From contig CAVOUJ010000032.1 of the NCBI GenBank assembly GCA_963699535.1, positions 62,001 to 126,000 on the forward strand: 64,000 nucleotides of DNA, in the 5' to 3' direction. Below are positions 34,983 to 43,511 of this stretch, piece by piece. This DNA is from VBDM01 sp963699535 (GTDB lineage Bacteria > Pseudomonadota > Gammaproteobacteria > Burkholderiales > SG8-39). Below the pieces are notes generated by a model, which was not told the DNA's origin, did no database searches, and saw only the letters and a list, made by a program, of their open reading frames with translations. A program made the position numbers and the translations under genes. The number at the start of each line of letters is the position of its first letter. The first letter of the stretch is position 1.

Positions 34983-35776
34983 TGCGGGTCTTCGTGGAAG
35001 GAGTCGGCCTGCTCGGCCCCGGGCTGACGGGCTGGGAGGCGAGCCTCCCCGTCCTCTCGGGAGAGGGGGCGTACCGCGCCGCGCCGACGGAGATTCGGGC
35101 GAGCGCCCTGCTGCCGGTCGCAGAACGGCGCCGCTCCCCGGCCACGGTCAAGCTCGCCCTCGCAGTGAGTGAGGAGGCGTTCAAGAACGCCGGTCGCGAC
35201 CCGGCAGCGGTCGCGACCGTTTTTACCTCCTCCTCCGGCGAAGGCGAAACCCTGCATCAGATGTGCGAGACGCTCGCCTCGGAGGACCGGGACGTGTCGC
35301 CGACCCGCTTCCACAACTCCGTTCACAACACCGCCTCGGGCTACTGGGGCATCGCCACCCGATCGCACGAGACATCGACGAGCATCTGCTGCTATGACGC
35401 GAGCTTCGTCGCGGGCCTCGTCGAGGCCGTCGCGCAGGTCGCGACTTCCGGAAAGCCGGTCGCCCTGATCAGCTACGATCAACCCTACCCGGAGCCGCTC
35501 CACTCGGTGCGCCCGCTTGTAGCGAGCTTTGCTGCGGCTCTGGTTCTGGCGCCGCAGGCCGCACAGCGCGGCCTGGCTGCCCTGGACCTTGCGTTCATCG
35601 ATGGCGCGGCGCCGGCAACACCGATGTCCGACCCGGACCTCGAGACGCTCCGGCTGGGCGCCCCGGCTGCGCGAGCGCTCCCGCTGCTCAGGGCGCTGGC
35701 GTGTGCGGCTCCCGAAAATGTCGAAATGGATTTCCTGGCAAGCCGGCGGATGCGCATCGCCGTGAGCCCATGCTGA
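34982..35776 (+). CDS. Ketosynthase-like chain-length factor (ApeC type)
   Basis: A 264-residue truncated ketosynthase homologue (N-terminal domain type, PF13723). It has the HNSVHNTASGYW segment near 112-123 but no TACSS cysteine motif and no C-terminal His pair, so it is not a functional condensing enzyme by itself. In aryl polyene systems a similar protein pairs with the true synthase as a chain-length factor. Both ends overlap neighbours (TGATG upstream; the apeP-like ATG at 35770 lies before its stop), consistent with tight stoichiometric translation. Confidence 0.78.
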   Translation: MRVFVEGVGLLGPGLTGWEASLPVLSGEGAYRAAPTEIRASALLPVAERRRSPATVKLALAVSEEAFKNAGRDPAAVATVFTSSSGEGETLHQMCETLASEDRDVSPTRFHNSVHNTASGYWGIATRSHETSTSICCYDASFVAGLVEAVAQVATSGKPVALISYDQPYPEPLHSVRPLVASFAAALVLAPQAAQRGLAALDLAFIDGAAPATPMSDPDLETLRLGAPAARALPLLRALACAAPENVEMDFLASRRMRIAVSPC

Positions 35777-36213
35777 TCGGACGGGAGGCGATTGCGGGCA
35801 TGATCCCGCACGCGGGAGCGATGCGCCTGCTCGACGGCGTGCTTTTCTGGGACGCGGACCGGATCGAGTGCATGAGCCGGACCCACCGGGACCCGCACAA
35901 TCCCCTGCGTTCGCAAGGGCAGCTCCCCGCGCTGTGCGGCATCGAGTACGCCGCTCAGGCGATGGCGATACACGGCAGGCTCGCCGGCGGCGTCGCGTCC
36001 ACGCCGAGGGCGGGATACCTGGCGAGTCTGAGGGAAGTCGTCTGCCGGGCGGGTCGGCTCGACGACCTCGATGGCGATCTCGTCGTCGAGGCGGAGCGGC
36101 TGATCGGCGAGGAATCCCGCGTGATCTACCGCTTCGAGGTCAAGGTGGGCGAAACCGATGTACTGCGCGGCCGCGCCGCGGTCGTACTCGACATCGACCG
36201 GGTGAAGCCTTGA
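35770..36213 (+). CDS. ApeP-like 3-hydroxyacyl dehydratase
   Basis: A 147-residue hot-dog protein beginning LIGREAIAGMIPHAGAMRLLDGV, the signature of ApeP-type dehydratases; His14 in IPHAGAM is the likely catalytic histidine and CGIEYAAQAMAIHG near 57-70 is the central helix. ApeP forms a heterodimer with ApeI; both are present here but separated by three genes. It overlaps the preceding gene by 7 bp and the next one by 4 bp (TTGA). Confidence 0.78.
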   Translation: MLIGREAIAGMIPHAGAMRLLDGVLFWDADRIECMSRTHRDPHNPLRSQGQLPALCGIEYAAQAMAIHGRLAGGVASTPRAGYLASLREVVCRAGRLDDLDGDLVVEAERLIGEESRVIYRFEVKVGETDVLRGRAAVVLDIDRVKP

Positions 36214-36929
36214 AGCGCGCGCTCGTCACGGGTGGAAGCGGCGGGATCGGCTCGGCGATATGCCGGCGCCTGGCCGCGGACGGCCGCCATGTCTACGTGC
36301 ATGCGAACACCCATTCCGAGGAATCCCGGCGGATAGTTTCGGACATCGAGGCTGCCGGCGGCTCCGCCGCCGCGGTGAACTTCGACGTGGCGGACCGCAG
36401 CGCAAGCGAAGCCGCGTTGCAGAGAATGCTCGATGAGGGTCCCATCCAGATCGTCGTCAACAACGCCGGCATCCACGACGACGCCGTAATGCCGGCGATG
36501 AAACCGGAGCAATGGTCCCGGGTGATCGACGTTTCCTTGAACGGATTCTTCAACGTGACCCAGCCGCTGCTCATGCCGATGATCGGCACTCGATGGGGGA
36601 GAATCGTCAGCGTCTCCTCCGTGGCCGCGCTGACCGGTAATCGTGGTCAGACCAACTATGCCGCAGCGAAGGCGGGACTGCACGGCGCGACCAAGGCGCT
36701 CGCGCTGGAGCTCGCGACCCGAGGCATCACGGTGAACGCCGTTGCGCCGGGCATCATCGCCTCTTCAATGACCGAGCGCGCCTTTCCCCAGGAGGCGATC
36801 GACAGGTTGGTTCCGATGAAGCGCGCGGGATCCCCGCAGGAGGTCGCCGACCTCATCGGCTTTCTTGCATCGGAGCAGGCCGGCTATATTTCCGGACAGA
36901 TCATCTCCATCAACGGCGCGATGATCTGA
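36210..36929 (+). CDS. 3-oxoacyl-ACP reductase (FabG/ApeQ-like)
   Basis: A 239-residue NADPH-dependent short-chain reductase: TGGSGGIG at 6-13, NNAG near 85, catalytic serine strand VSVSS near 134-138 and YAAAK with Tyr150 and Lys154. It would reduce the 3-oxo group after each condensation. The start is TTG 36210, overlapping the apeP-like stop; the Rossmann strand begins three residues later, so no upstream start is reasonable. It is the last plus-strand gene of the cluster; an inverted-repeat region follows. Confidence 0.87.
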   Translation: MKRALVTGGSGGIGSAICRRLAADGRHVYVHANTHSEESRRIVSDIEAAGGSAAAVNFDVADRSASEAALQRMLDEGPIQIVVNNAGIHDDAVMPAMKPEQWSRVIDVSLNGFFNVTQPLLMPMIGTRWGRIVSVSSVAALTGNRGQTNYAAAKAGLHGATKALALELATRGITVNAVAPGIIASSMTERAFPQEAIDRLVPMKRAGSPQEVADLIGFLASEQAGYISGQIISINGAMI

Positions 36930-36945
36930 AGCGTTCGTTCCCTCA

Positions 36946-36984
36946 GGAAGCTCTGCCCAAGAGGATCTCTTGCTCAGAGCTTCC
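36946..36984. repeat. Two-stage inverted repeat after the fabG-like gene
   Basis: GGAAGCTCTG (36946-36955) pairs perfectly with CAGAGCTTCC (36975-36984); inside it AAGAG and CTCTT pair around GAT. No T-run follows on either strand. It lies between convergent genes and may act as a bidirectional transcription barrier, mRNA 3' stabiliser or dispersed repeat. Confidence 0.6.
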
Positions 36985-37001
36985 TCTGATTTGGGGGATT
37001 C

Positions 37002-37021
37002 CAAGGGGGCGTGCCCCCTTG
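37002..37021. repeat. GC-rich perfect palindrome between convergent genes
   Basis: CAAGGGGGC (37002-37010), a GT spacer and GCCCCCTTG (37013-37021) form a 9-bp stem ten bases before the mipA stop codon. It is 18 bp from the preceding inverted repeat. No U-tract is present, so it is not a canonical intrinsic terminator. Confidence 0.55.
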
Positions 37022-37030
37022 CTCGATCCT

Positions 37031-37840
37031 TTACTGGTTCGCCACATCCACCTTCTCAATCGATTCCTGGAAGATCCAGGCGAAGGCAAAGCCCGAGGAG
37101 AAATTGCGCTGGGCGGTGACGAGCGGGCTGTCCGTGAAGACGGCATGGCTTACGCTGTCCCACTTGACGAATGCGCCGAGCCAGAATTGCGGGAAGCGCT
37201 TGCTCAGCGACGCGATAACCTGCGGACCGCCGTAGCCGCCGCCGATGCTGTACGCAGGTCTCTGCGGCGTTGCGAACTGCGGGTCCACGGCGTAGAAGTA
37301 CTGGTTGTATTTCCGATCCGTGTAGATGACGCTGGAGAACAAACCGAACTTCCATCCGTCAAGGAGGTTTCTGGCTTCGAAATAGAGATTGGGCTGAAAT
37401 ATCCAGCCTACACCGTCCAGGTGATGAAAATCCGTAGCGATGACGCCGCGCACCGGCAGGCGCAGCTCCACCTTTTGTGTCTTGTCCGCGGAGCGATAGA
37501 GCTCAAAATTCAGCGAGGGGCCGACCTCCAGCGTGAAATCCAGGTCCGGCATGCCGCTCCGCGCGTCGTTGCCCCTTGCCGGAGGCGCGCCGAAAACGCT
37601 CAGTTCCAGCTCGATCTTCTCGGACTTGAAGAAGCGGCCGCGGAGGTTGCGCTCTTCGGCTTTCAGCAGATCCCCCCGATACACGGCGTAGGGGGCGGGA
37701 AGCACCCAGGTCTCGTACTCGTTCGAGCCGCGATAATGGGGAAAGCGAATGGCTCCGATCCCCAAGCCCATCTCCCAAAGCGGAAGTTGGTCGGCGTACC
37801 CAGGGCTTGCACTCAGGCAGGCGAGAAGGAGCCAGGCCAG
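37031..37840 (-). CDS. MipA/OmpV family outer-membrane protein
   Basis: An outer-membrane beta-barrel protein of the MipA/OmpV family (scaffold for murein enzymes, or adhesin/porin-like). The mature part shows the typical start PLWEMGLGIGAIRFPHYRGS and alternating aromatic strands ending in FAFAWIFQES. A signal peptide-like stretch LAWLLLACLSASPGYA precedes it. The start is problematic: the only in-frame ATG (37915) lies inside tRNA-Leu, so translation must begin at a rare codon such as CTG 37840 (used here) or ATT 37858, or the 5' end contains an error. The gene converges on the polyene cluster. Confidence 0.75.
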   Translation of the reverse strand: MAWLLLACLSASPGYADQLPLWEMGLGIGAIRFPHYRGSNEYETWVLPAPYAVYRGDLLKAEERNLRGRFFKSEKIELELSVFGAPPARGNDARSGMPDLDFTLEVGPSLNFELYRSADKTQKVELRLPVRGVIATDFHHLDGVGWIFQPNLYFEARNLLDGWKFGLFSSVIYTDRKYNQYFYAVDPQFATPQRPAYSIGGGYGGPQVIASLSKRFPQFWLGAFVKWDSVSHAVFTDSPLVTAQRNFSSGFAFAWIFQESIEKVDVANQ

Positions 37841-37874
37841 TCTAGTGGGTGGACAAGTTAGAATGTGCCGAAGC

Positions 37875-37962
<88 letters not shown>

Positions 37963-38001
37963 AAAGGGCCGCGCCAGTTCCGGTCTTCAGCCCGAGCGCG
38001 G

Positions 38002-38029
38002 ATTCTATAGGAAAGCTCCGAATTGTCAA
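38002..38029 (-). promoter_or_regulatory. Sigma-70 promoter of tRNA-Leu
   Basis: On the minus strand a consensus TTGACA (38029-38024) and TAGAAT (38007-38002) are 16 bp apart, about 40 bp ahead of the tRNA. The -35 box ends exactly at the A of the rnr ATG on the other strand. Confidence 0.6.
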
Positions 38030-40247
38030 TGAAGAAACGTCGCATCTCACGCTCCGCCGACCCTTATCCGCGAACGCGAAGCGTCGCGCTACGAAAGACC
38101 GATCGCAAGCCGCGAGTTCATCCTGCAGACGCTCGCCGAAGCGGGCGTTCCGCTCGCCGACGAAGAGCTCGCACGCAGGCTCGCGATCGCGCCGGACGGG
38201 CGCGAGGCGTTCGAACGGCGCGTGGCGGCGATGGAGCGCGACGGCCAGATTCTGCGCAACCGCAAGGGCGCGATCCTCGTCGCCACCAAGCTCGATCTCG
38301 TCGCGGCGCGCGTCGAGGGGCATCCCGACGGCTACGGCTTCGCAGTCGTCGAGGGCGGAGACGATCTCTACCTCGGCGAGCAGGAAATGAGAAAAGTCCT
38401 GCACGGCGACCGCGTCATGGTGCGCGCGTCGGGTGCCGACCGGCGCGGCCGCAGGGAAGGCGCGATCGTCGAGGTGATCGAGCGGGCCAACTCCCGCATC
38501 GTCGGGAGGCTACACCAGGAGCAACGGATCCTGTTCGTTCAGCCGTCCGAGCGGCGCATCAGCCAGAATGTCCTCGTCGCTTTGGAGGACGCAGGGGGCG
38601 CCCGAGCGGGGCAAGTCGTGGTCGCCGAGCTGACGGCGCAACCCGACGGGCACAATCCGCCGATCGGTCGCGTCGTCGAGGTCCTGGGTGACGCCGCCGA
38701 CTCCGGAATCGAGATCGAGATCGCGCTCCGGAAGCACGCCCTGCCGTTCAGATTCTCCGCGCGGGCGGAGGCGCTCGCTTCGGGCTTCCCGAAGGAACCG
38801 CAGGAGAGCGATCTTTCCGGCCGGCAGGATCTGCGGCCGCTCGCCCTCGTCACCATCGACGGAGAGACGGCGAAAGACTTCGACGACGCCGTGTACTGCG
38901 AAAAGACGCGAGAAGGCTTCCGGCTCGTGGTGGCGATCGCCGACGTCAGCCACTACGTGCGCGCCGGCGATGCGCTCGACGCCGAGGCGCCGCGAGCGCG
39001 GGAATTCGGTGTATTTCCCGCGGCGCGTCATTCCCATGCTTCCCGAGGTGCTTTCGAACGGCCTGTGCTCGCTCAATCCCGAGGTCGACCGGCTGTGCGT
39101 CGCCTGCGACATGGCAATCGGCGCGAAGGGCGAGATTCGCAGCTATCGCTTCTATCCGGCGGTGATGCGCTCGCGCGCAAGGCTCACGTACACGGCGGTC
39201 GCCGCCGCCCTCGCCGAACCGCGAGGCGAGGCCGCGCGCAGGCTCAAGGGATTGCTGCCGCGCCTCGAGCCGCTCGACGATGTCTTCAGGGCCTTGCTCA
39301 AGGCGCGCGAGGAGCGCGGGGCGATCGACTTCGAGACGGTGGAGACCGAATTCGTCTTCGACGACAAGGGGCGCCTCGAGCGCATCGACCGGGTCGAGCG
39401 CAACGATGCTCACCGCATCATCGAGGAGTGCATGCTCGCCGCCAACGTCTGCGCTTCCGATTTCCTGTCGAAGCGCCGGCACCCGGCGCTGTACCGCGTG
39501 CACGAAGGGCCGACCGCCCAGAAGCTCGCGGACTTGCGCGAGTTCCTGAAGGGATTCGGCCTGCAGCTCGCGGGCGGGGACAAGCCGACGGCGAAACACT
39601 ATGCGAAGCTGCTCGAGTCCGTGCGCAAGCGCCCGGATGTGCAGCTGCTCCAGACCGTGCTGCTGCGTTCCCTGAAGCAGGCGCAGTACAGCCCGGAGAA
39701 CGTCGGCCACTTCGGGCTCGCCTACGAGCACTACACGCATTTCACGTCTCCCATCCGGCGCTATCCCGATCTGCTCGTTCACCGCGCCATCAAGACCGTG
39801 CTCGAGGGCGGTCGCTACAGCCCGGGGAACTGGGCGGAGCTCGGCCTGCACTGCTCGCAGACCGAGCGCCGCGCGGACGAGGCGACGCGCGAAGTGGCGT
39901 CCTGGCTCAAGTGCTACTACATGCGCGACCGGGTCGGCGAGGAGTTCGAGGGTTCGGTCTCGGCGGTGACGAGCTTCGGCATCTTCGTCGCGCTGGATGA
40001 CTTCTACGTCGAGGGGCTGGTGCACATCTCGGAGCTCGGCCAGGACTATTTCCACTTCGACGCAACCAAGCACCAATTGCTCGGCGACCGGACCCGCAAG
40101 AGTTATCGCCTCGCCGACCGCGTGAAGGTGAAAATCGTCCGGGTCGATCTGGAGACGAGCCGCATCGATTTCGTCCTCGCCGGCGGCGGGGGCGGCGTGC
40201 CGCACCCGTCCCGTGCCCGTTCCCTGCGCCGCCGCACCCGATCGTAG
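38029..40247 (+). CDS. rnr: Ribonuclease R, two frameshifts
   Basis: RNase R is a processive 3'-5' exoribonuclease of the RNB family that degrades structured RNA. The start MKKRRISRSADPYP is in one frame; REFILQTLAEAG through the cold-shock domain and the RNB opening (VTIDGETAKDFDDAVYCE) in the second; and RGNSVYFPRRVIPMLPE, FTSPIRRYPDLLVHR and the S1 domain (GEEFEGSVSAVTSFGIFVAL) in the third. Shifts lie near 38070 (CCG[C]GAA) and 38990 (GCGC[C]GCGAG). With one base removed at each the protein is 738 residues. The Asp cluster of the RNB active site is intact. rlmB starts at the next base. Confidence 0.9.
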
Positions 40248-40979
40248 ATGAAGCCGACCCGCGCGGTCTTCGGCTTTCACGCGGTGCTCGCGCGCCTGCG
40301 CGCCGATGCGGCCTCGGTCACGGAGGTCTATCTCGATGAAGACCGCAAGGACGCGCGCGCGAAAGACCTCGTGCTCGCCGCCGAAAAGGCGGGTGTCTCG
40401 CTGATGCGCGTTCCGACCAAGCGCCTGGATGGCTTCTACGGGGGCGGACGCCACCAGGGGGTGGTCGCGATGGTGCTCGAAATGCCGGCGCGCGAAAGCC
40501 TGGAGGACCTGCTCGATGGGCTCGCCGAGCAGCCGCTCTTGCTCGTGCTCGACGGCGTCACCGATCCGCACAACCTGGGAGCCTGCCTTCGCGTCGCCGA
40601 CGCCGCCGGCGCGCACGCGGTCATCGCGCCCAAGGATCGGGCCGCGGGCATCAGCGCCGCGGTATCCAAGGTGGCGAGCGGCGCAGCCGAGTCGGTTCCC
40701 TACTACATGGTCACCAACCTCGCGCGCACGCTCGACGATCTCAAGGAGCGCAACATCTGGATCGTGGGTGCGGACGAGCGCGCCGAGAAGACCCTCTACG
40801 AGCTGGAGCTTCCTTCCGCGATCGCCTGGGTCCTGGGGGCCGAAGGGGAGGGCATGCGGCGCCTGACGCGCGAGCGCTGCGATCTCCTCGCGCGCATTCC
40901 TATGCGCGGGAGTGTCGCGAGCCTGAACGTCTCGGTGGCGAGCGGCGTCTGCCTTTTCGAGTCGAGGCGGCGGCGCTGA
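40248..40979 (+). CDS. rlmB: 23S rRNA (guanosine-2251-2'-O)-methyltransferase
   Basis: RlmB is a SPOUT-class enzyme modifying G2251 in the P-loop of 23S rRNA. The 243-residue protein has the N-terminal RNA-binding domain (FGFHAVLARLR), then motif 1 DGVTDPHNLGACLRVADAAGAHAV, motif 2 GAEGEGM and motif 3 IPMRGSVASLNVSVA forming the knot. It directly abuts rnr, the usual proteobacterial pairing. Its last 80 bp are overlapped by an antisense frame. Confidence 0.95.
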   Translation: MKPTRAVFGFHAVLARLRADAASVTEVYLDEDRKDARAKDLVLAAEKAGVSLMRVPTKRLDGFYGGGRHQGVVAMVLEMPARESLEDLLDGLAEQPLLLVLDGVTDPHNLGACLRVADAAGAHAVIAPKDRAAGISAAVSKVASGAAESVPYYMVTNLARTLDDLKERNIWIVGADERAEKTLYELELPSAIAWVLGAEGEGMRRLTRERCDLLARIPMRGSVASLNVSVASGVCLFESRRRR

Positions 40980-41214
40980 GCGCGGCGGCGATCTCGCGGA
41001 GTTCCATCGCCGCGCGCTTCGATTTGGCGAAGCGAACTCCCGCCCGTTGATACCAGTAGCGGGCGTTCACGAGGTCGCCCTCGACCCGGTGCACGAGTCC
41101 GTGGATGCGAAAGGCGAGCTTGTCGCGCATGTCCATGACGATCGCGTGGGCCTTGATCCAGTCCCGGTTCCTGAGGTGGGCGAGCGCTTTACGATGTTCG
41201 GGTTTGACCGTCAT
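40900..41214 (-). CDS. Conserved small protein of unknown function
   Basis: A 104-residue hypothetical protein. The N-terminal 80 residues (EHRKALAHLRNRDWIKAHAIV, IHGLVHRVEGDLVNARYWYQR) look like a conserved all-alpha family of betaproteobacteria; the C-terminal 20 residues are Arg/Ser rich and lie antisense to the rlmB 3' end, so the natural stop may be earlier and an indel may have extended it. ATG 41214 follows AGAAAGAAG; a longer frame from 41343 overlaps the DUF2277 gene and is not credible. It is the last gene of a minus-strand run. Confidence 0.55.
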   Translation of the reverse strand: MTVKPEHRKALAHLRNRDWIKAHAIVMDMRDKLAFRIHGLVHRVEGDLVNARYWYQRAGVRFAKSKRAAMELREIAAALSAAASTRKGRRRSPPRRSGSRHSRA

Positions 41215-41239
41215 CGGTTCTTCTTTCTCAGGACCAGCT

Positions 41240-41527
41240 TCAACCCATGCCGGGTGAAGCGAACCTCCGGGCCGCGCGCTCCCGCGCCTTGGCCGCCTCT
41301 TCCTCGCGGTTCCTCGGCGGCGCATTCGTCTCGAGCGAGGCAAGGAGGTTCCTGCAAACGATCGCCACCTTGTCTACGGCTGCAAGGAACGCGGCTTCGT
41401 TCGCTTTCGACGGCTTGTTGAACCCGCTCACCTTTCGCACGAACTGCAGCGAGGCCGCGCGGATCTCCTCCTCGGTCACGGGTGGTTCGAAGTTGAAGAG
41501 GGTCCTGATGCTTCTGCACATGGTCAT
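41240..41527 (-). CDS. DUF2277 family protein
   Basis: A 95-residue protein beginning M-T-M-C-R-S-I-R-T-L-F-N-F-E-P-P, the conserved DUF2277 opening, continuing with FVRKVSGFNKPSKANEAAF and a charged helical C-terminus. No function is known. Start 41527 or the second Met at 41521. It lies 15 bp downstream of the GFA gene. Confidence 0.82.
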   Translation of the reverse strand: MTMCRSIRTLFNFEPPVTEEEIRAASLQFVRKVSGFNKPSKANEAAFLAAVDKVAIVCRNLLASLETNAPPRNREEEAAKARERAARRFASPGMG

Positions 41528-41542
41528 CTCCGAGTCGGGTGC

Positions 41543-41947
41543 CTATTTCGGGAATTCGCCGCGTCCCTGCGGGTACTGCTTCTCCCACTCCTTGCCGTTG
41601 AAGGATTCGACCGTCATGCTCTGCACCGTGCCCGGATCGAGGCAGCGTGCGTTGACGCTGAAGCCGTCGGGGTGTGAGCGCGGGACGTAGAAGGATTTTA
41701 TTCCGCAGATGGCGCAGAACATGTGCTTGGCGGTGTGCGTGTTGAAGCCGTAGAGGGTCAGCACTTCGGCGCCGCTCTTGAGCCTGAAGCGGTCCTTCGG
41801 CACGATGAGATGCAGGTAGCCCGCCTTGCTGCAGATCGAGCAATTGCATTCGGTTACGCGGATGCTCGCGGGTGCCGTGATCTCGAAGCGCACGCGGCCG
41901 CAGTGGCAGCCGCCTGCGTGCTTCACGGGCCTTTCTTCTTCAGCCAT
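41543..41947 (-). CDS. GFA/CENP-V family zinc protein
   Basis: A 134-residue protein of the GFA (glutathione-dependent formaldehyde-activating, PF04828) family. Zinc-site cysteines are arranged as usual: GGCHCG (Cys14, Cys16), CNCSIC (Cys34, Cys36, Cys39) and FCAICG (Cys78, Cys81). Many members have no proven formaldehyde activity, so the biochemical role is open. ATG 41947 overlaps the upstream SMR gene by 8 bp; a longer frame from 42082 has no support. Confidence 0.83.
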   Translation of the reverse strand: MAEEERPVKHAGGCHCGRVRFEITAPASIRVTECNCSICSKAGYLHLIVPKDRFRLKSGAEVLTLYGFNTHTAKHMFCAICGIKSFYVPRSHPDGFSVNARCLDPGTVQSMTVESFNGKEWEKQYPQGRGEFPK

Positions 41948-42272
41948 GCGGCAGCGCTTTCGAAAAAACGTTGAGGACGATGACTCCCGCGACGATGAGC
42001 GCGATTCCGAGAAGCGCGGCGAGGTCGAGGCTCTGGTGATAGACCACCCAGCCGACGACCGATACGAGCGCGATCCCGACACCGGACCATACGGCGTAGG
42101 CGATGCCCAGGGGAATCGCGCGCAGCGTCAGCGAAAGAAAGTAGAACGCAGTGCAATAGCCCGCGACGACAAGGAGCGAAGGCAGCCAGCGGGTGAAGCC
42201 GTCGGCTGCCTTGAGCGCTGAAGTGGCGACGACCTCCGCGACGATCGCGGCCGCGAGATAGAGCCAGTGCAC
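41940..42272 (-). CDS. SMR family small multidrug efflux protein
   Basis: A 110-residue four-helix inner-membrane protein of the small multidrug resistance family. The essential membrane Glu is at position 13 (YLAAAIVAEVVATSALK), and the family pattern AYAVWSGVGIALVSVVGW is present. Members of the EmrE/QacE branch export lipophilic cations by proton exchange; SugE-type members export guanidinium. The W-S-G-V-G-I-A and A-L-K-A residues favour the Qac/EmrE branch, without certainty. Confidence 0.85.
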   Translation of the reverse strand: MHWLYLAAAIVAEVVATSALKAADGFTRWLPSLLVVAGYCTAFYFLSLTLRAIPLGIAYAVWSGVGIALVSVVGWVVYHQSLDLAALLGIALIVAGVIVLNVFSKALPHG

Positions 42273-42277
42273 GCCGG

Positions 42278-42433
42278 CTATCGCCCGATCGCGATCAGGA
42301 CGCCGGCTGCGATCGCGAGGATCGCCATGATTATGGGCAGGCCGTTGAAGCTCAGTTTGACGAGGGGGATGATCCCGGTGACGATGAGCCAGATGGAGAG
42401 CAGCAGCATTCCGATGTTCTTGGTGATGTTCAT
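42278..42433 (-). CDS. Small two-helix membrane protein
   Basis: A 51-residue protein, MNITKNIGMLLLSIWLIVTG at the N-terminus, with two hydrophobic helices (about 7-26 and 32-49) joined by a short LVKLSFNG turn. An AGGAGG lies 6 nt upstream of the ATG, excellent evidence for translation. Resembles short DUF-type membrane proteins of gamma/betaproteobacteria; function unknown. Located 5 bp before the SMR gene. Confidence 0.65.
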   Translation of the reverse strand: MNITKNIGMLLLSIWLIVTGIIPLVKLSFNGLPIIMAILAIAAGVLIAIGR

Positions 42434-42461
42434 GGAACCTCCTCTTGAATGGTCATGCGGA

Positions 42462-42728
42462 CTAGATGAACTTCCACTTGAGAACAACCGCCGCCGCAGC
42501 GGGCAGGCCGAAGATGAGTAGAAATATCGGCAGCTCTTCGGCGGCGGAGTAGCCCGCTTTCGAGACGCCCACCCACATGTTCGCGCCGGCGACGAGGAGC
42601 CAGAGCGCGACGTAGGCGGAGGTCGCGACGAGCGTGGCATTCGGATAGTTCGAGGAAAAGAGTCTTCCCAGAAGGAGAATCGAGGCGAGGAGAAGGAATC
42701 CGGACACAAGGAAGAGGAGAGTGCGCAT
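42462..42728 (-). CDS. Small hydrophobic membrane protein
   Basis: An 88-residue protein with three probable membrane helices (about 3-23, 35-53 and 66-84). Not a recognised family. It lies 18 bp downstream of the carbonic anhydrase and 28 bp upstream of the 51-residue membrane protein, all co-directional, so it likely belongs to one transcript with them. Confidence 0.6.
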   Translation of the reverse strand: MRTLLFLVSGFLLLASILLLGRLFSSNYPNATLVATSAYVALWLLVAGANMWVGVSKAGYSAAEELPIFLLIFGLPAAAAVVLKWKFI

Positions 42729-42746
42729 GGGAGTGCCTTTTTGCCT

Positions 42747-43418
42747 TCAGATCTGCCGGACCGGCGAGAGCCGATCCGCACGCTCGGCGATGCCGTGGCC
42801 CGCCTCCGCGACGGGGAGGTATTGTCCGCTGTCGCTGTCGAAGGCGATGACGTTGCCGGTCTCGATCTCGTAGACCCAGGCGTGGAGGCGCAACAGGCCG
42901 CGCGTCATCGCCGCCAGGACCGACGGATGCGTGCGCAGGTTCTCGATCTGGACGAGCACGTTCTCCTCGATGCAGGTCTCGAGCTTTTCGTCCTCTGGAA
43001 GATCATTGTAGTGCGTCCTGATCACGCGCCGCGTGGCCTCGGCATAGGTCAGCCAACCCTTGGTGGCGGGCAGCTTTTCCAGCGCGACCGGATCGAGAAC
43101 GGCCTTCATCGCGCCGCAGTGAGTGTGGCCGCAGACGATGATGTCCTTCACCGCGAGCGCTTCGATCGCGTATTCGATGGTCGCGGCCTCGCCTCCGTGA
43201 ATGGGGCCGTAGGGCGGGATGATGTTGCCGGCATTGCGGAGGATGAAGAGGTCCCCGGGAACCGTCTGGGTAATGAGCGTCGGGCTGACTCTGCTGTCCG
43301 AGCAGGTGATGAACAGCGCGTCCGGCTCCTGTCCCTTGGAGAGGCGTTCGAACAGGTCTCTTTGCGCGCCGAAGACGCCGGACTGAAAGCGATGTATGCC
43401 GGCGACCAGTTTTCTCAT
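42747..43418 (-). CDS. Beta-class carbonic anhydrase
   Basis: A 223-residue beta-carbonic anhydrase interconverting CO2 and bicarbonate. Zinc ligands and the Asp/Arg dyad are present: CSDSR with Cys39, Asp41, Arg43, and CGHTHCGAM with His98 and Cys101. FILRNAGNIIPPYG and HGGEAATIEYA are the usual active-site strands. It is the first gene of the minus-strand run of seven genes; an AGGGGGAGCA ribosome site precedes the ATG. It borders the cassette/IS scar upstream. Confidence 0.93.
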   Translation of the reverse strand: MRKLVAGIHRFQSGVFGAQRDLFERLSKGQEPDALFITCSDSRVSPTLITQTVPGDLFILRNAGNIIPPYGPIHGGEAATIEYAIEALAVKDIIVCGHTHCGAMKAVLDPVALEKLPATKGWLTYAEATRRVIRTHYNDLPEDEKLETCIEENVLVQIENLRTHPSVLAAMTRGLLRLHAWVYEIETGNVIAFDSDSGQYLPVAEAGHGIAERADRLSPVRQI

Positions 43419-43511
43419 TGCTCCCCCTTGACGGGCTCGAAGGCCCCGACGCCTTCTTCAAAGACCCTTGAGCGCCTCGCCTGCTCGCAACGGCGGAGCT
43501 TCTTGCGCGAC

